Assembly (NCBI RefSeq): GCF_000239855.1
Contig: NZ_BADT01000210.1
Span: 1 to 55,695 of the forward strand
DNA from: Pseudoalteromonas sp. BSi20652
GTDB taxonomy: Bacteria; Pseudomonadota; Gammaproteobacteria; Enterobacterales; Alteromonadaceae
Direction: 5' to 3'
DNA: 55,695 nucleotides
Below, piece after piece: positions 11,189-27,857 of the stretch (its first letter is position 1; every line of letters starts with the position of its first letter). Under the pieces are notes generated by a model. The model was not told where the DNA came from and did not search any database. It saw only the letters and a program-made list of their open reading frames with translations. Position numbers and translations under genes: made by a program.

Positions 11189-12640
11189 TTACCCGCGCCA
11201 AAATGTGGGGGTAAATAATACTAATAAAGTAAATATTTCTAGGCGACCAAACACCATTGCAATTGTAAGTAACCATTTAGCGCCATCGGTTATAGCACCA
11301 TAATGCGACGCTACATCACCCAAACCGGGGCCTAAATTATTTAAACAAGCGGCAGTGGCCGAAAACGCAGTTATGTTATCCATACCGGTGCCCATAAGCG
11401 CAAGCATGATAATAATGAACACAAGCGCATACGCAGAGAAAAACCCCCACACGGCTTCTACTACTTTATCTGGCAATGCCTTTCGACCCAGCTTGATTGA
11501 ATATATAGCACGAGGATGCACTAAACGATTGAGCTCACGCACGCCCTGCAAGTAAAGTAAAAACACGCGCACTACTTTCATGCCACCACCAGTAGAGCCT
11601 GCACAGCCACCAATAAAACTCGAAAATATAAGTAAAATAGGTAAAAACAAAGGCCATGTTGAAAAGTTATCCGTAGCAAAGCCGGCTGTTGTACTCATCG
11701 AAACAGCTTGAAATAACGCCTGATCGAGGGTTTCATCGCCATTAGCAAATATTTCGTTAGAGGAAAGTACGGTAAAACAAATAACCACCAGCGCTAATTG
11801 AATACACAAAAACACCTTAAATTCTGGGTCACGTATATACACCTGTATATTACGACTAGCCACAGCGGCGTAATGCAAAGAAAAGTTAACCGCAGCAATT
11901 ATTAAAAAGAAAACACAAATAAAGTTAATTACAGGACTATCAAAATGCCCTATAGATGCATCGTAAGTAGAGAAACCACCAATAGCGACCGTTGAGAATG
12001 CATGACAAATTGCATCAAACCAATTCATTCCCGCAGTCCAATAGGCAAGCGTACATGCAACTGTTAACGATACATAAATATACCAAAGGTGCTTTGCGGT
12101 ATCGGCAATTCGCGGGGTCATTTTTGAATCTTTTACCGGTCCTGGTATTTCTGCACGATATAACTGCATGCCACCAACACCTAGCATTGGGAGTATAGCA
12201 ACAGCGAGTACGATTATCCCCATACCGCCAAACCACTGGAGTTGCTGGCGATAAAACAATACCGACTTGGGTAAATACTCAATACCGGTAAGTACTGTAG
12301 CGCCGGTGGTTGTTAAGCCAGAGAATGCTTCAAATACCGCATCAGCGAGCGATAAATTAGGTTCTTGTAAAAATATAAGCGGCAAGGACGCAAACGCCCC
12401 AAGTACCAGCCAAAACAAAACAACAATTAAAAAGCCTTCACGTGCTTTTAAATCACCGTTTTCATGGCGGTTTGGGTAATAAGCCATCATGCCAATAACA
12501 ACACTAAAGATAAATGCTAAAACAAAAGGAACACCACCACCGTCTTTATATATTAAAGACACCAGTGCCGGAGGCACCATGGTAATACTAAACAGCGCAA
12601 CAAGTTGGCCAAGAATTTTTATGATGGTACGAAATTGCAT
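11189..12640 (-). CDS. trkH: Trk potassium transporter membrane subunit TrkH
   Basis: Inner-membrane K+ channel subunit gated by TrkA. The 483 residues have about ten to twelve hydrophobic segments and four pore-loop repeats. The loops are visible as GLTTTGATVL near residue 107, STVAIGGFSTYD near 217, STTAGFATDNFS near 314 and NNLGPGLGDVA near 434; each has the selectivity-filter glycine. The GCAGSTGGGMKV segment near 344 is the intramembrane loop that controls gating. It starts at ATG 12640 and is followed by the PilZ gene. Confidence 0.97.
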   Translation of the reverse strand: MQFRTIIKILGQLVALFSITMVPPALVSLIYKDGGGVPFVLAFIFSVVIGMMAYYPNRHENGDLKAREGFLIVVLFWLVLGAFASLPLIFLQEPNLSLADAVFEAFSGLTTTGATVLTGIEYLPKSVLFYRQQLQWFGGMGIIVLAVAILPMLGVGGMQLYRAEIPGPVKDSKMTPRIADTAKHLWYIYVSLTVACTLAYWTAGMNWFDAICHAFSTVAIGGFSTYDASIGHFDSPVINFICVFFLIIAAVNFSLHYAAVASRNIQVYIRDPEFKVFLCIQLALVVICFTVLSSNEIFANGDETLDQALFQAVSMSTTAGFATDNFSTWPLFLPILLIFSSFIGGCAGSTGGGMKVVRVFLLYLQGVRELNRLVHPRAIYSIKLGRKALPDKVVEAVWGFFSAYALVFIIIMLALMGTGMDNITAFSATAACLNNLGPGLGDVASHYGAITDGAKWLLTIAMVFGRLEIFTLLVLFTPTFWRG

Positions 12641-12736
12641 TTAGCTTGTCGCTTTTATTATTAGTAAATTCAGGCTGAGTAGTATCAACCAAATTAAATC
12701 GGGTCAGTATGCATTATATGCAATTTGTGTAGGTTA

Positions 12737-13351
12737 TTACTCTTTAATAGTTAACTCAACTGCGCCGTGACTTAAATCAAAAATATCTTTGATTGCTTGC
12801 TGAGCTTCGCGGCTATCTATTGTAATCACCCATTCAATATTAGCAGTAAATTGCTTATCAATATTAAGCACTTGATACTTTGTTTTTAATAACTGCTCAA
12901 TCGCACCTTGCATGCTGTACTCACTACTCCCTGTAATTTCAACACTGGGAACTTTAAGTACCGTTTGCAATTTTACTAGTGCATTATTTAATGAGCCACC
13001 ATAAGCACGTACTAACCCGCCCGTGCCTAATTTTATGCCGCCAAAGTAACGTGTAACAACAGCTGTGATTTCGCCAAGGCCTGAACCCACCAGCACATTT
13101 AACATAGGTTTTCCTGCAGTGCCATTTGGTTCACCATCGTCCGAAAAACCATAAACATGGCTGCCACCGGGGTTGCCTGCCACATGTGCCCAGCAGTTAT
13201 GACGCGCATCGCTATACTTTTCTTCAATGCTTTTAATAAATGCTTTAGCTGAATTTAAATCGGGGGTATGTGCAATGTGAACTATAAACGTACTTTTTTT
13301 AATTTCTTCTTGATGAAAAACGTCAGTAGCGGGATATTTATATTCAGACAT
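12737..13351 (-). CDS. yigZ: YigZ/IMPACT family protein
   Basis: A 204-residue cytosolic protein with the UPF0029 (IMPACT N-terminal) domain at residues about 15-125 and a DUF1949 ferredoxin-like domain at about 137-198. Diagnostic motifs are HNCWAHVAGN near 51, GFSDDGEPNGTAGKPML near 67, and TRYFGGIKLGTGGLVRAYGG near 95-114. The biochemical role is not established; eukaryotic IMPACT regulates the Gcn2 pathway. It lies between pepQ and trkH, and the pepQ terminator separates it from pepQ. Confidence 0.94.
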   Translation of the reverse strand: MSEYKYPATDVFHQEEIKKSTFIVHIAHTPDLNSAKAFIKSIEEKYSDARHNCWAHVAGNPGGSHVYGFSDDGEPNGTAGKPMLNVLVGSGLGEITAVVTRYFGGIKLGTGGLVRAYGGSLNNALVKLQTVLKVPSVEITGSSEYSMQGAIEQLLKTKYQVLNIDKQFTANIEWVITIDSREAQQAIKDIFDLSHGAVELTIKE

Positions 13352-13366
13352 ATTTTAAACTTGTAA

Positions 13367-13389
13367 AAAGGGGGCCAAAAGGCCCCTTT
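13367..13389 (-). terminator. terminator after pepQ
   Basis: GGGGCC/GGCCCC core with a 4-base loop, extended by A/T pairs. On the minus strand it ends in TTTTT, as expected for an intrinsic terminator of pepQ. Confidence 0.85.
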
Positions 13390-13439
13390 AAATAATGTAC
13401 GTATTTTAACGTGTATAAACTAATTAGTGTTAACTAGAA

Positions 13440-14798
<1,359 letters not shown>

Positions 14799-14826
14799 CT
14801 ACCACTTAAACACTAAGCGCTCAAAA

Positions 14827-14859
14827 AAGGGGGATATTTAACATGTAAACATCCCCCTT
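14827..14859 (-). terminator. terminator after slt
   Basis: Outer stem AAGGGGGAT/ATCCCCCTT around a partly self-complementary loop. On the minus strand it is followed by a T-run. It lies 40 bases past the slt stop. Confidence 0.8.
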
Positions 14860-14901
14860 ATTAATACCTATACCAATCGTGTTAAGTTATTGGTCGTATA
14901 T

Positions 14902-16786
14902 TCAACCGCCCATTTTCATTTCCAGTAGCGGCGCTAATACATTTCCATCTCGGCCCATTCTTGTATGGTAAACCTGTCTGTACGCAAATACATTTTTTAC
15001 GTAATCACGGGTTTCGCGATACGGAATAAGCTCTACCCATAACTCAGCCGGAATAGCGTCATCAGGTAACCAACGCTTTATACGGTGATAACCCGCATTA
15101 TAAGAAGCAGTAGCCAGCACCTCATTACCGTGGTTTTCTTTTTCAAGTACTGTAAGTAACTAGTACCTAACCTAATATTTGTTTTAGGTTGATATAAACG
15201 ATTGCTTGTCACACTGCTTTTATTTACATAATCAGCGGTACTAGGTAATAACTGCATTAAACCACGCGCATTAGCATGCGAGCGTGCATCAGGTGCAAAA
15301 GAGCTTTCACGCCTTGCAATAGCAATACTCCATGCCACATCTATTTTGCTACGTTTACTGTAGCGCTCAAATACATCCTGAAAAGCAAATGGAAAACGCT
15401 GATCTACGTTATCCCATGCTTTAATTTTTGCTAGAGTAAAAATAGTACTGTCGTGCCACCCTAAGTCGGTAGATAACTGCGATGCTGCCAGCTTTTCCTC
15501 ATCGCTAGACGTATCCGTTAAATAATTCCACTCACGGCGTGCCGACGTAAAGCGTTCAATATCATAAAGTGCTTTTGCACGCTTAAAGCCAGGTGCATTA
15601 CTTACTTTATCTACAAGTACCTTATCGACTGCTAAAGGCTGATTATTTAAATCAACGGGCAAGCCCAAACGCGCTGCTGCTAAAAAGCCGTAATAATCAC
15701 GGTTAGCAGCTACTTTTTCCCAGATGTCGTTTGCTTTTTTTTGCTCGCCACGCTGTGCATAGCTATAAGCTAACCAATATTGCTGACCAAGGCTTAAATT
15801 TTCTTTACCTGTAAAAAATGCAGCAATCCCTTCCCAATCTTGGGTTTTGAGCATATTGCCCAGTTGCCACTGAATAAGCTTGCTGTCTAATCGCTCTTTA
15901 GGCACTTTATTTAGCCAAAAGCTCGCTTGTTTGTGCCCGCTAGAGGCAAGTGACAACGCAAAAGTGTAATACACATCCGCTTTTTCTTCGTCACTGTACT
16001 TAAATATTTTTTCTAGTTTTTCCCATGCTTTTAAAGCAAGCTCTTTGTCGCGCCAAACCAAACGCTTAACACCATAAATTGCTATTTGGCCTTCTTTAGC
16101 CGACTTATTTTTATATCGATATAACCCAGCAGCTGCGCTTGGATCTTTTCGTACTTTTAAATATAAATCAGCTAAGTAACGCTCCTTACTTGGCAATAAA
16201 GTTTTTAAGTAAGGCAATAAACTTTGCTTCCCGCCTTCTGCTGCAAGTGTTACACGCTTCCAAACCGTTTCGTCTTTCATGTAGCCTTTTTTACGCCACG
16301 TAGAAAATAAACTATCACAACCATTAGGTTGCGATTTACCTACAGCCCATAAGTCGGTCACCTGATTTAGAATCGCCTTTTCAGGCGCACCTAAATCAAG
16401 CTGAAAATCTAAATAAGTACAGGTAAGCCCCGTGTTAGACGTTTCACGGTAGTTGCGTATATACGCCGCTTTTTCGTTGTTCTCTTTTAAATACTCTAAC
16501 CACGCTTTGCGAACAGGCCACTCAAGCGGTGTATGCTGATATATATTTAAATAGTCTTCTATCTCTGCCTGATGCTTAATACTCGGGTGACGTTGCCAGT
16601 ACATTTTTTCAACATACGGTTTTAACGGATGATTTAGGTTGCTAACCGCTTGTTTAAAGTCTTGATAGCTTCCGTGCCTTACTTTTTTTCGGCATCTAAA
16701 AAGGCATCGTTATCGATACTTGCCTCGGCAGAATGAAGAGGGAAAATGAATGCAGCTGCCGCAACACTTAATAAATATTTTTTCAT
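14902..16786 (-). pseudogene. slt: soluble lytic murein transglycosylase, split by two single-base frameshifts
   Basis: Slt is a periplasmic enzyme that cleaves peptidoglycan glycan strands to 1,6-anhydromuropeptides. A signal peptide starts at ATG 16786 (MKKYLLSVAAAAFIFPLHSA), but that frame stops at TAA after DAEKK. If the A7 run near 16683-16689 had one more A, it would read on as KVRHGSYQDF into the main frame. The main frame carries the helical superhelix domain and the catalytic motif IARRESSF (Glu acid) with RGLMQLLPSTA. A second break near 15137-15140 (A4 run, one A short) shifts from YLQYLKKK to the frame reading NHGNEVLATASYNAGYHR, which completes the lysozyme-like fold and ends at 14902. 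The intact protein would be about 628 residues, normal for Slt. Both lesions are homopolymer-length changes, so sequence error is likely. Confidence 0.88.
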
Positions 16787-16978
16787 AATGTCCTTTAATA
16801 AAAATTAAAGTAGTGAATAAAAACTTTTCAACCACCTTAGCACCAAACCAGCTATATTTTAACCAGTCGATTGTAACCGAGTTAAATTTTTCGTTGCATT
16901 TTTAATTTAAAGCAAGCACACTGATTGAAATGCAAACTCATCGTACCAGTCTTAGTTCGTCAACTAGGGAGAATAATA

Positions 16979-20312
<3,334 letters not shown>

Positions 20313-20346
20313 TTAGTTTAAACATGTAAAACCATCTTGGTGATTA

Positions 20347-20380
20347 AAAAGGCGAACTGATTTTATTCAGTTCGCCTTTT
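20347..20380 (+). terminator. terminator of the fadBA operon
   Basis: A 14-bp perfect stem, AAAAGGCGAACTGA and its complement, with a 6-base loop, followed by TTATTAG. The rest of the 20313-20624 gap is AT-rich, and I see no further feature in it. Confidence 0.9.
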
Positions 20381-20624
20381 TTATTAGTCTTAATATATCA
20401 AAACATTCGCAGTAGCTTAGTGTAAATACAAAACTATTTTATGATCGGGCTTAGTTTTTACTTAACTTTTTTAACTGTATAAATATTATCAAACTAAGTG
20501 CTGATCTAGATCTAAGTAAAATAGTTAATTTATACTTAAAATTGCGCTAAACTTCTAAATTGTTAAATAGCTATACCCGAACAGAACCAGCAGTTATAAA
20601 TAATATTGAACAGGCAAACTTATT

Positions 20625-20864
20625 ATGAGCTTTGATAACCCCGATCACCAATTAGATGCCATAGGCCTTCGCTGCCCAGAACCAGTAATGATGGTACGTG
20701 CTGCTATTCGTAAAATGAGCGATGGTGAAACGTTATTAATAACCGCAGATGACCCATCAACCACTCGCGATATTCCGAGCTTTTGTACGTTTATGGATCA
20801 CACGCTGGTGGCTAAAGATGCTGAAGAAGCACCGTATAGGTATGTGGTGAAGAAAGGACTTTAA
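20625..20864 (+). CDS. tusA: TusA family sulfurtransferase
   Basis: A 79-residue single-domain protein of the TusA family, which passes persulfide sulfur from IscS towards tRNA 2-thiouridine and other acceptors. The active-site motif RCPEP with its reactive cysteine is at residues 15-19 ([18 protein letters not shown]), followed by [21 protein letters not shown]. The length matches E. coli TusA (81). It is a stand-alone gene downstream of fadA, and the fadBA terminator separates them. The gene lies directly left of the REP-like palindrome. Confidence 0.95.
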   Translation: MSFDNPDHQLDAIGLRCPEPVMMVRAAIRKMSDGETLLITADDPSTTRDIPSFCTFMDHTLVAKDAEEAPYRYVVKKGL

Positions 20865-20869
20865 ACTCA

Positions 20870-20907
20870 CGTAGGTTGGGTTGAGTTTTACGAAACCCAA
20901 CGTATTT
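20870..20907 (+). repeat. REP-like palindrome, copy 1
   Basis: The 38 bases match copy 2 exactly. The core is the inverted repeat GTTGGGTT (20875-20882) / AACCCAAC (20894-20901) preceded by CGTAG. It lies between tusA and the 3' end of the REP-associated transposase gene. Confidence 0.85.
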
Positions 20908-20926
20908 TGTAATAATCGAAATAATT

Positions 20927-21463
20927 TCACTCATTGTATATATCGTTTAACTTATTATCACTCCCCCAGTTACTCAGTAATTTTGAATCTTTGACATATC
21001 GATGAAAACTCGAAAAAGGCCAATTACAGACTTCAGAGACATATTTATGTTTCACAGGGTTGTAGTGGATATAATTAATATGGTTATTTAAGTCTTCTTC
21101 ATCTCTAATTTTATGCTCCCAATAACGACGCTGCCAAATCCCGCGCTCTCCCTTCGCTATTCGACTTTTATTACAAAATTCTTTTGCTGGCAGCTCTCGA
21201 GAAAAGCCTGATTTTATAAGCCGCCAACGCATTGCGTAATTATTATCATCTTTTGGTAATTGCCAAATAACATGAAGGTGATCGGGCATGATAACGATTG
21301 CAATCGTCTTTATTGGATGCTTTTTTGCAACCTTTGAATATACACGACGTAATAACTCTATATTTTCCACAAGCAAAGGCTGAGATCTATCTTCCAAATT
21401 TACCGTAAAAAAATAACATGCGCCCGCCTCTAGCATACGTTTATAACGCATATTTTTATCCAT
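20927..21463 (-). CDS. REP-associated tyrosine transposase (RAYT, IS200/Y1-type)
   Basis: A single-strand DNA transposase-like protein of the HUH superfamily. It has the metal-binding HUH motif in IVIMPDHLHVIWQLP and the catalytic tyrosine region NYIHYNPVKHKYV near the C-terminus, plus the RAYT-typical start MRYKRMLEAGACYFFTVNL and IWQRRYWEHKIRDEEDL. I take ATG 21463 as the start (178 residues). ATG 21451 (MRYKR) matches the family start equally well, while the in-frame TTG at 21514 is unlikely; none has a clear ribosome-binding site. It is a single gene flanked on both sides by REP-like palindromes, the arrangement by which RAYTs are recognised. RAYTs are usually domesticated and not self-mobilising. 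The domains look intact. Confidence 0.9.
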   Translation of the reverse strand: MDKNMRYKRMLEAGACYFFTVNLEDRSQPLLVENIELLRRVYSKVAKKHPIKTIAIVIMPDHLHVIWQLPKDDNNYAMRWRLIKSGFSRELPAKEFCNKSRIAKGERGIWQRRYWEHKIRDEEDLNNHINYIHYNPVKHKYVSEVCNWPFSSFHRYVKDSKLLSNWGSDNKLNDIYNE

Positions 21464-21584
21464 AAAATAAACAGATAAATAAGAGTATAGATTAGTTTTG
21501 TTAATTATAATCAAGACAAGTTTAAGTCAAACTTATCCACGATATTGTTGCACACTTATAGCAACCACATAAACTTGTGACTGT

Positions 21585-21622
21585 CGTAGGTTGGGTTGAG
21601 TTTTACGAAACCCAACGTATTT
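21585..21622 (+). repeat. REP-like palindrome, copy 2
   Basis: Identical over 38 bases to copy 1 at 20870-20907, in the same orientation. It lies about 120 bases upstream of the transposase start and 34 bases before the inverted third copy. Confidence 0.85.
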
Positions 21623-21656
21623 AATAACCACCAAAATAGTTTTGTTCGCCACACAT

Positions 21657-21688
21657 GTTGGGTTTCGCTTCACTCTACCCAACCTACG
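21657..21688 (-). repeat. REP-like palindrome, copy 3, inverted
   Basis: Read on the minus strand it gives CGTAGGTTGGGTAGAGTGAA followed by GCGAAACCCAAC. This is copies 1 and 2 with several changes in the loop. With copy 2 it forms an inverted pair, the REPIN arrangement. Confidence 0.8.
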
Positions 21689-21776
21689 AAACCCCCTTGG
21701 TGTTAATGCTGAATAAATACTACAACGTCCTTGTCACAAATCCATTAACCCACTAGGTCTATTAAATAGCTAAAAA

Positions 21777-22226
21777 TTACTTCTTCGTTATCGTCACTTG
21801 TGGCTTGTCGTAGTCACTGTAATCAATACTTACTATGTATGTGCCTTTTATTGCTGGTGTGAAACTAAAGTAGTTATAAATAGTATTACAGTCTGCGATA
21901 GCTGGTTGGCCGAGTGTTAGGCTTTGCCCTGCTGGTTGTGCATCGCTGTAACCACAGTTGTAACCTTCACTAAAATCGGCATCGGCTATTTTAAATTCGT
22001 ACACTTTACCAGGCGTCGAAAATTTAACTTGTGCTTGATAAAGCGATGGACCAACTGGCGCAAACTGATACTGGGGTTCTGCATCCCACAGTGTAAAGTC
22101 GCCACGTAAGTAAATTGTGCGGTCAAGCTCTTGCTGTGGCAATACATCGTTAATCGAAATTTGGCTTGTACAGGCAGTAAGTAAACCAGCAATTGCTAAG
22201 GTTAAAATTCGTTTCATAGAAATCAT
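21777..22226 (-). CDS. predicted lipoprotein with a carbohydrate-binding-like beta-sandwich domain
   Basis: A protein of about 149 residues with a lipoprotein signal peptide (MKRILTLAIAGLLTAC; lipobox LTAC), so it is probably membrane-anchored. The mature part has YLRGDFTLWDAEPQYQFAPV and a KVYEFKIADADFSEGYNCGY segment. These resemble the immunoglobulin-like starch-binding modules found in pullulanases and amylases, but I do not recognise a named family. Two cysteines in the mature part (in GYNCGY and IADCN) could pair. ATG 22226 or ATG 22217 may be the start; AAGGAAA lies upstream. It is separated from glyS by a terminator. A role in polysaccharide binding is only a guess. Confidence 0.7.
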   Translation of the reverse strand: MISMKRILTLAIAGLLTACTSQISINDVLPQQELDRTIYLRGDFTLWDAEPQYQFAPVGPSLYQAQVKFSTPGKVYEFKIADADFSEGYNCGYSDAQPAGQSLTLGQPAIADCNTIYNYFSFTPAIKGTYIVSIDYSDYDKPQVTITKK

Positions 22227-22259
22227 CAATGGGGTTTCCTTTGCATACAGTGAAAACTA

Positions 22260-22284
22260 AAAAGCCAGCAAAACGCTGGCTTTT
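22260..22284 (-). terminator. terminator after glyS
   Basis: Perfect 10-bp stem AAAAGCCAGC/GCTGGCTTTT with a 5-base loop, 18 bases past the glyS stop on the minus strand. Confidence 0.85.
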
Positions 22285-22301
22285 AAAATTGCTAATCGGT
22301 G

Positions 22302-24371
22302 TTATTTTTGTAAAACAGAAATATCTGCAATACCTAAAAACAATCCGCTTAACTGGCTTAGCAGCGCAAGACGATTTTGCTTAACAGCTTCATCGTCGGC
22401 CATAACCATTACGTTGTCAAAAAAGTTATCAACACTTTCGCGAATACCTGCCAACTGGCTTAATGCTTCTTGGTAGTTTCCATCTGCGTAAAGTGGTGCA
22501 AGGTCAGTGGCAAATTTTGCTACTTGTGATGCCAATACTTTTTCAGCGTCGTCGCTTAATAAGCTCTCATCAACACTACCTTGGCTGGTAATGTCGTTTT
22601 TAGCCAGAATGTTACCTACACGCTTATTAGCTGCTGCAAGCGCTTCTGCTGCGTCTAATGTACGGAAGTGGCTTACGGCTTTAACACGGCGATCAAAATC
22701 AACAGGTTTAGTCGGACGACGTGCAAGCACTGCTTGAATTACGTCTACTTCAATACCTTCGTCTTGATACCAAGCACGGAAGCGTCCTAGCATAAATTCA
22801 AATACGTCAGTTGATACATTTAAGTTAGTTAACTTGTCGCCAAACAATGTTTGCGATTTAGCTACTAGGTCTAAAATATCAAGTGGTAGTTCTTTTTCTA
22901 CCATAATGCGAAGTGCACCAATAGCAGCACGACGAAGAGCAAATGGGTCTTTGTCACCCTTAGGTGCTTGGCCTATACCAAAAATACCCACCAGCGTATC
23001 AAACTTATCAGCAATCGCTACTGCACAGCTAATTAAATTTGTAGGTAAGTTGTCGCCTGCAAAGCGTGGCATGTACTGCTCGTTTTGCGCTAAGGCTACA
23101 TCTTCGGCTTCACCATCGTGGCGAGCGTAATGCATTCCCATTACACCTTGCACGTCGGTAAATTCCATTACCATTTCAGTCATTAGGTCAGTTTTACTTA
23201 ATAAGCCTGCACGCTGTGCTAGGTCTTTATCAGCACCTAATTGCTCAGCAATATAACCTGCAAGCTCACTAATGCGCTGAGACTTATCTTTAAGCGTACC
23301 AAGTTGCTTTTGGAACAATACGCTATCAAGCGATTCTAATCGGCTTTCTAGAGTTTTCTTTTTATCTGTTTCAAAGAAGAACTGTGCATCGGCTAAACGC
23401 GGGCGCACTACTTTTTCGTTACCAGAAATAACCACACTTGGATCTTTACTCTCGATGTTAGATACAAACAAAAATTTATTTAAAAGTTTGCCGTTTTGAT
23501 CTAATAACGGAAAGTATTTTTGATCGTCTTTCATGGTGTAAATTAACGCTTCGGCTGGTACATCTAAAAATGCTTCTTCAAATGTTGCCGTTAAAGTAAC
23601 TGGCCACTCTACAAGTGATGTTACTTCTTCTAGTAAATCTTCATCCATTGCAACAACAGCATTAACTGCTTTTGCAGCCTCTTCTATTTGCGTACGAATT
23701 TGCGCTTTACGTTGTTCGTAATCAGCAATAACGTAAGCAGATTTAAGTACGTCAAAAACGTCATCTGCATGGTTTATACTAATTTTTTCTGGGTGGTGAA
23801 AACGATGACCCTGAAGCTGGTTAGTTATTTTCTTACCAAGGATCTCACCTTCAAGTAACTCATCACCAAACAAAATAGTTACCGTATGCACAGGACGAAT
23901 AAATTGTGTTTTATTCGCGCCCCAACGCATTGGTTTAGGAATTGGTAATTTAGCCAACGCTTTAGTAATTGCACCTGTCATTAGCGTTTTAGTTTCTTGC
24001 CCTGCAACTTTAGCAATGTGCAATAACCATGCGCCTTTGTCTGTTTCGAGTGTTTGTGCGTCTTTTACTTCAATACCACAACCACGTGCCCAACCCATTG
24101 CTGCTTTTGTTGGGTTACCGTCACCGTCAAATGCGGCTTTAGTTGCTGGACCGCGTTTTTCAACTTCTTTGTCTTGTTGCTTAGCTTTAAGCGCTTTTAC
24201 TTGTAAACCTAAACGACGAGGCGATGCATACCAGCTTACGCCTTGATGTGCTAACTCTAGTGTTTCAAGCTCTGCAGTTAAGTTTGCAGCAAAGGCTTCT
24301 GCTAATTTACGCAGTGCTTTTGGTGGCAACTCTTCTGTGCCAATTTCTACTAATAAATTTTGTGCTGACAT
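22302..24371 (-). CDS. glyS: glycyl-tRNA synthetase beta subunit
   Basis: The 689-residue beta subunit of the bacterial alpha2-beta2 glycyl-tRNA synthetase, providing tRNA binding. The start [20 protein letters not shown] is the family signature. [20 protein letters not shown] near residue 73, [17 protein letters not shown] near 274, [20 protein letters not shown] near 412 and [20 protein letters not shown] near 471 are strongly conserved. The anticodon-binding (DALR-like) helical domain occupies the C-terminal region. It begins 2 bases after the glyQ stop, indicating translational coupling and balanced subunit supply. Confidence 0.97.
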   Translation of the reverse strand: MSAQNLLVEIGTEELPPKALRKLAEAFAANLTAELETLELAHQGVSWYASPRRLGLQVKALKAKQQDKEVEKRGPATKAAFDGDGNPTKAAMGWARGCGIEVKDAQTLETDKGAWLLHIAKVAGQETKTLMTGAITKALAKLPIPKPMRWGANKTQFIRPVHTVTILFGDELLEGEILGKKITNQLQGHRFHHPEKISINHADDVFDVLKSAYVIADYEQRKAQIRTQIEEAAKAVNAVVAMDEDLLEEVTSLVEWPVTLTATFEEAFLDVPAEALIYTMKDDQKYFPLLDQNGKLLNKFLFVSNIESKDPSVVISGNEKVVRPRLADAQFFFETDKKKTLESRLESLDSVLFQKQLGTLKDKSQRISELAGYIAEQLGADKDLAQRAGLLSKTDLMTEMVMEFTDVQGVMGMHYARHDGEAEDVALAQNEQYMPRFAGDNLPTNLISCAVAIADKFDTLVGIFGIGQAPKGDKDPFALRRAAIGALRIMVEKELPLDILDLVAKSQTLFGDKLTNLNVSTDVFEFMLGRFRAWYQDEGIEVDVIQAVLARRPTKPVDFDRRVKAVSHFRTLDAAEALAAANKRVGNILAKNDITSQGSVDESLLSDDAEKVLASQVAKFATDLAPLYADGNYQEALSQLAGIRESVDNFFDNVMVMADDEAVKQNRLALLSQLSGLFLGIADISVLQK

Positions 24372-24373
24372 AC

Positions 24374-25276
24374 TTACTTATCCTTACACAGCGGGAAACC
24401 AAGCGCTTCGCGTTTGTCATAGTAACTTTGTGCACACGCTTTTGATAACGCACGAACGCGTAAAATATAACGTTGACGTTCGGTTACCGAAATTGCGTGG
24501 CGTGCGTCTAGTAAGTTAAATGCGTGCGATGCTTTCATTACTTGCTCGTAAGCCGGTAGTGGTAAGTTTGCTTCAATTAACTTTTGGCTCTCTGCTTCAC
24601 ATTTATCAAACTGAGCAAATAAGTCTTCTACGTTTGCGTGTTCAAAATTGTAAGTAGACTGCTCTACTTCATTTTGATGAAACACGTCGCCGTAGGTTAC
24701 GCGCCCTAGTGGACCGTCTGCCCATACTAAGTCGTAAATACTATCTACGCCTTGAATGTACATTGCTAAACGCTCTAGGCCGTAAGTGATCTCACCCGTT
24801 ACTGGTGAACACTCAATACCGCCAACTTGTTGGAAGTAGGTAAACTGCGTTACTTCCATGCCGTTTAACCAAATTTCCCAACCTAGGCCCCACGCACCTA
24901 ACGTAGGTGATTCCCAGTTGTCTTCTACAAAGCGAACTTCGTGAGTTAGTGTATCGATACCCATAGCCGCTAAAGAGCCTAAATAAAGCTCTTGGATGTT
25001 ATCTGGCGATGGCTTTAAAACTACCTGAAATTGGTAGTAGTGTTGTAAGCGATTTGGATTTTCACCGTAGCGACCATCGGTAGGACGACGACACGGTTGC
25101 ACGTATGCACTCGCCATTGGCTCTGGACCAATAGACTTTAAAAAAGTTTGCGGGTGAAATGTCCCTGCGCCCACTTCCATATCAAGTGGTTGAATAATGA
25201 CACAGCCTTGCTGCGCCCAATAATCCTGTAAAGCCAGGATCAAACCTTGAAAGGTTTTTACGTCATATTTTTGCAT
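24374..25276 (-). CDS. glyQ: glycyl-tRNA synthetase alpha subunit
   Basis: Catalytic subunit of the heterotetrameric glycyl-tRNA synthetase, forming glycyl-adenylate and charging tRNA-Gly. The 300 residues include the class II core: [20 protein letters not shown] near residue 8, [20 protein letters not shown] near 33, [20 protein letters not shown] near 58 and [20 protein letters not shown] near 130-150. The length agrees with E. coli GlyQ (303). It is the first gene of glyQS, and the gyrB terminator lies upstream. Confidence 0.98.
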   Translation of the reverse strand: MQKYDVKTFQGLILALQDYWAQQGCVIIQPLDMEVGAGTFHPQTFLKSIGPEPMASAYVQPCRRPTDGRYGENPNRLQHYYQFQVVLKPSPDNIQELYLGSLAAMGIDTLTHEVRFVEDNWESPTLGAWGLGWEIWLNGMEVTQFTYFQQVGGIECSPVTGEITYGLERLAMYIQGVDSIYDLVWADGPLGRVTYGDVFHQNEVEQSTYNFEHANVEDLFAQFDKCEAESQKLIEANLPLPAYEQVMKASHAFNLLDARHAISVTERQRYILRVRALSKACAQSYYDKREALGFPLCKDK

Positions 25277-25374
25277 ATTTGGCTTTTTACTATCTAAGAA
25301 GTAGCGTGAAAATTACCCTTAGTATACCGTGTGTACACTCAGGTTTTAAGCAGTTTGTGTAATTGAAGAAAATA

Positions 25375-25400
25375 AAAAAGGAGCCATTAGGCTCCTTTTT
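25375..25400 (-). terminator. terminator after gyrB
   Basis: Perfect 11-bp stem AAAAAGGAGCC/GGCTCCTTTTT with a 4-base loop, 19 bases past the gyrB stop on the minus strand. Confidence 0.88.
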
Positions 25401-25418
25401 CTATGTAAGCAATATTTT

Positions 25419-27857
<2,439 letters not shown>

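Noticed and set aside
21533-21541. TTATCCACG, a one-mismatch DnaA box near the RAYT gene
   Set aside because: It is a single isolated match with no GATC enrichment or neighbouring boxes, and is expected by chance in AT-rich DNA.
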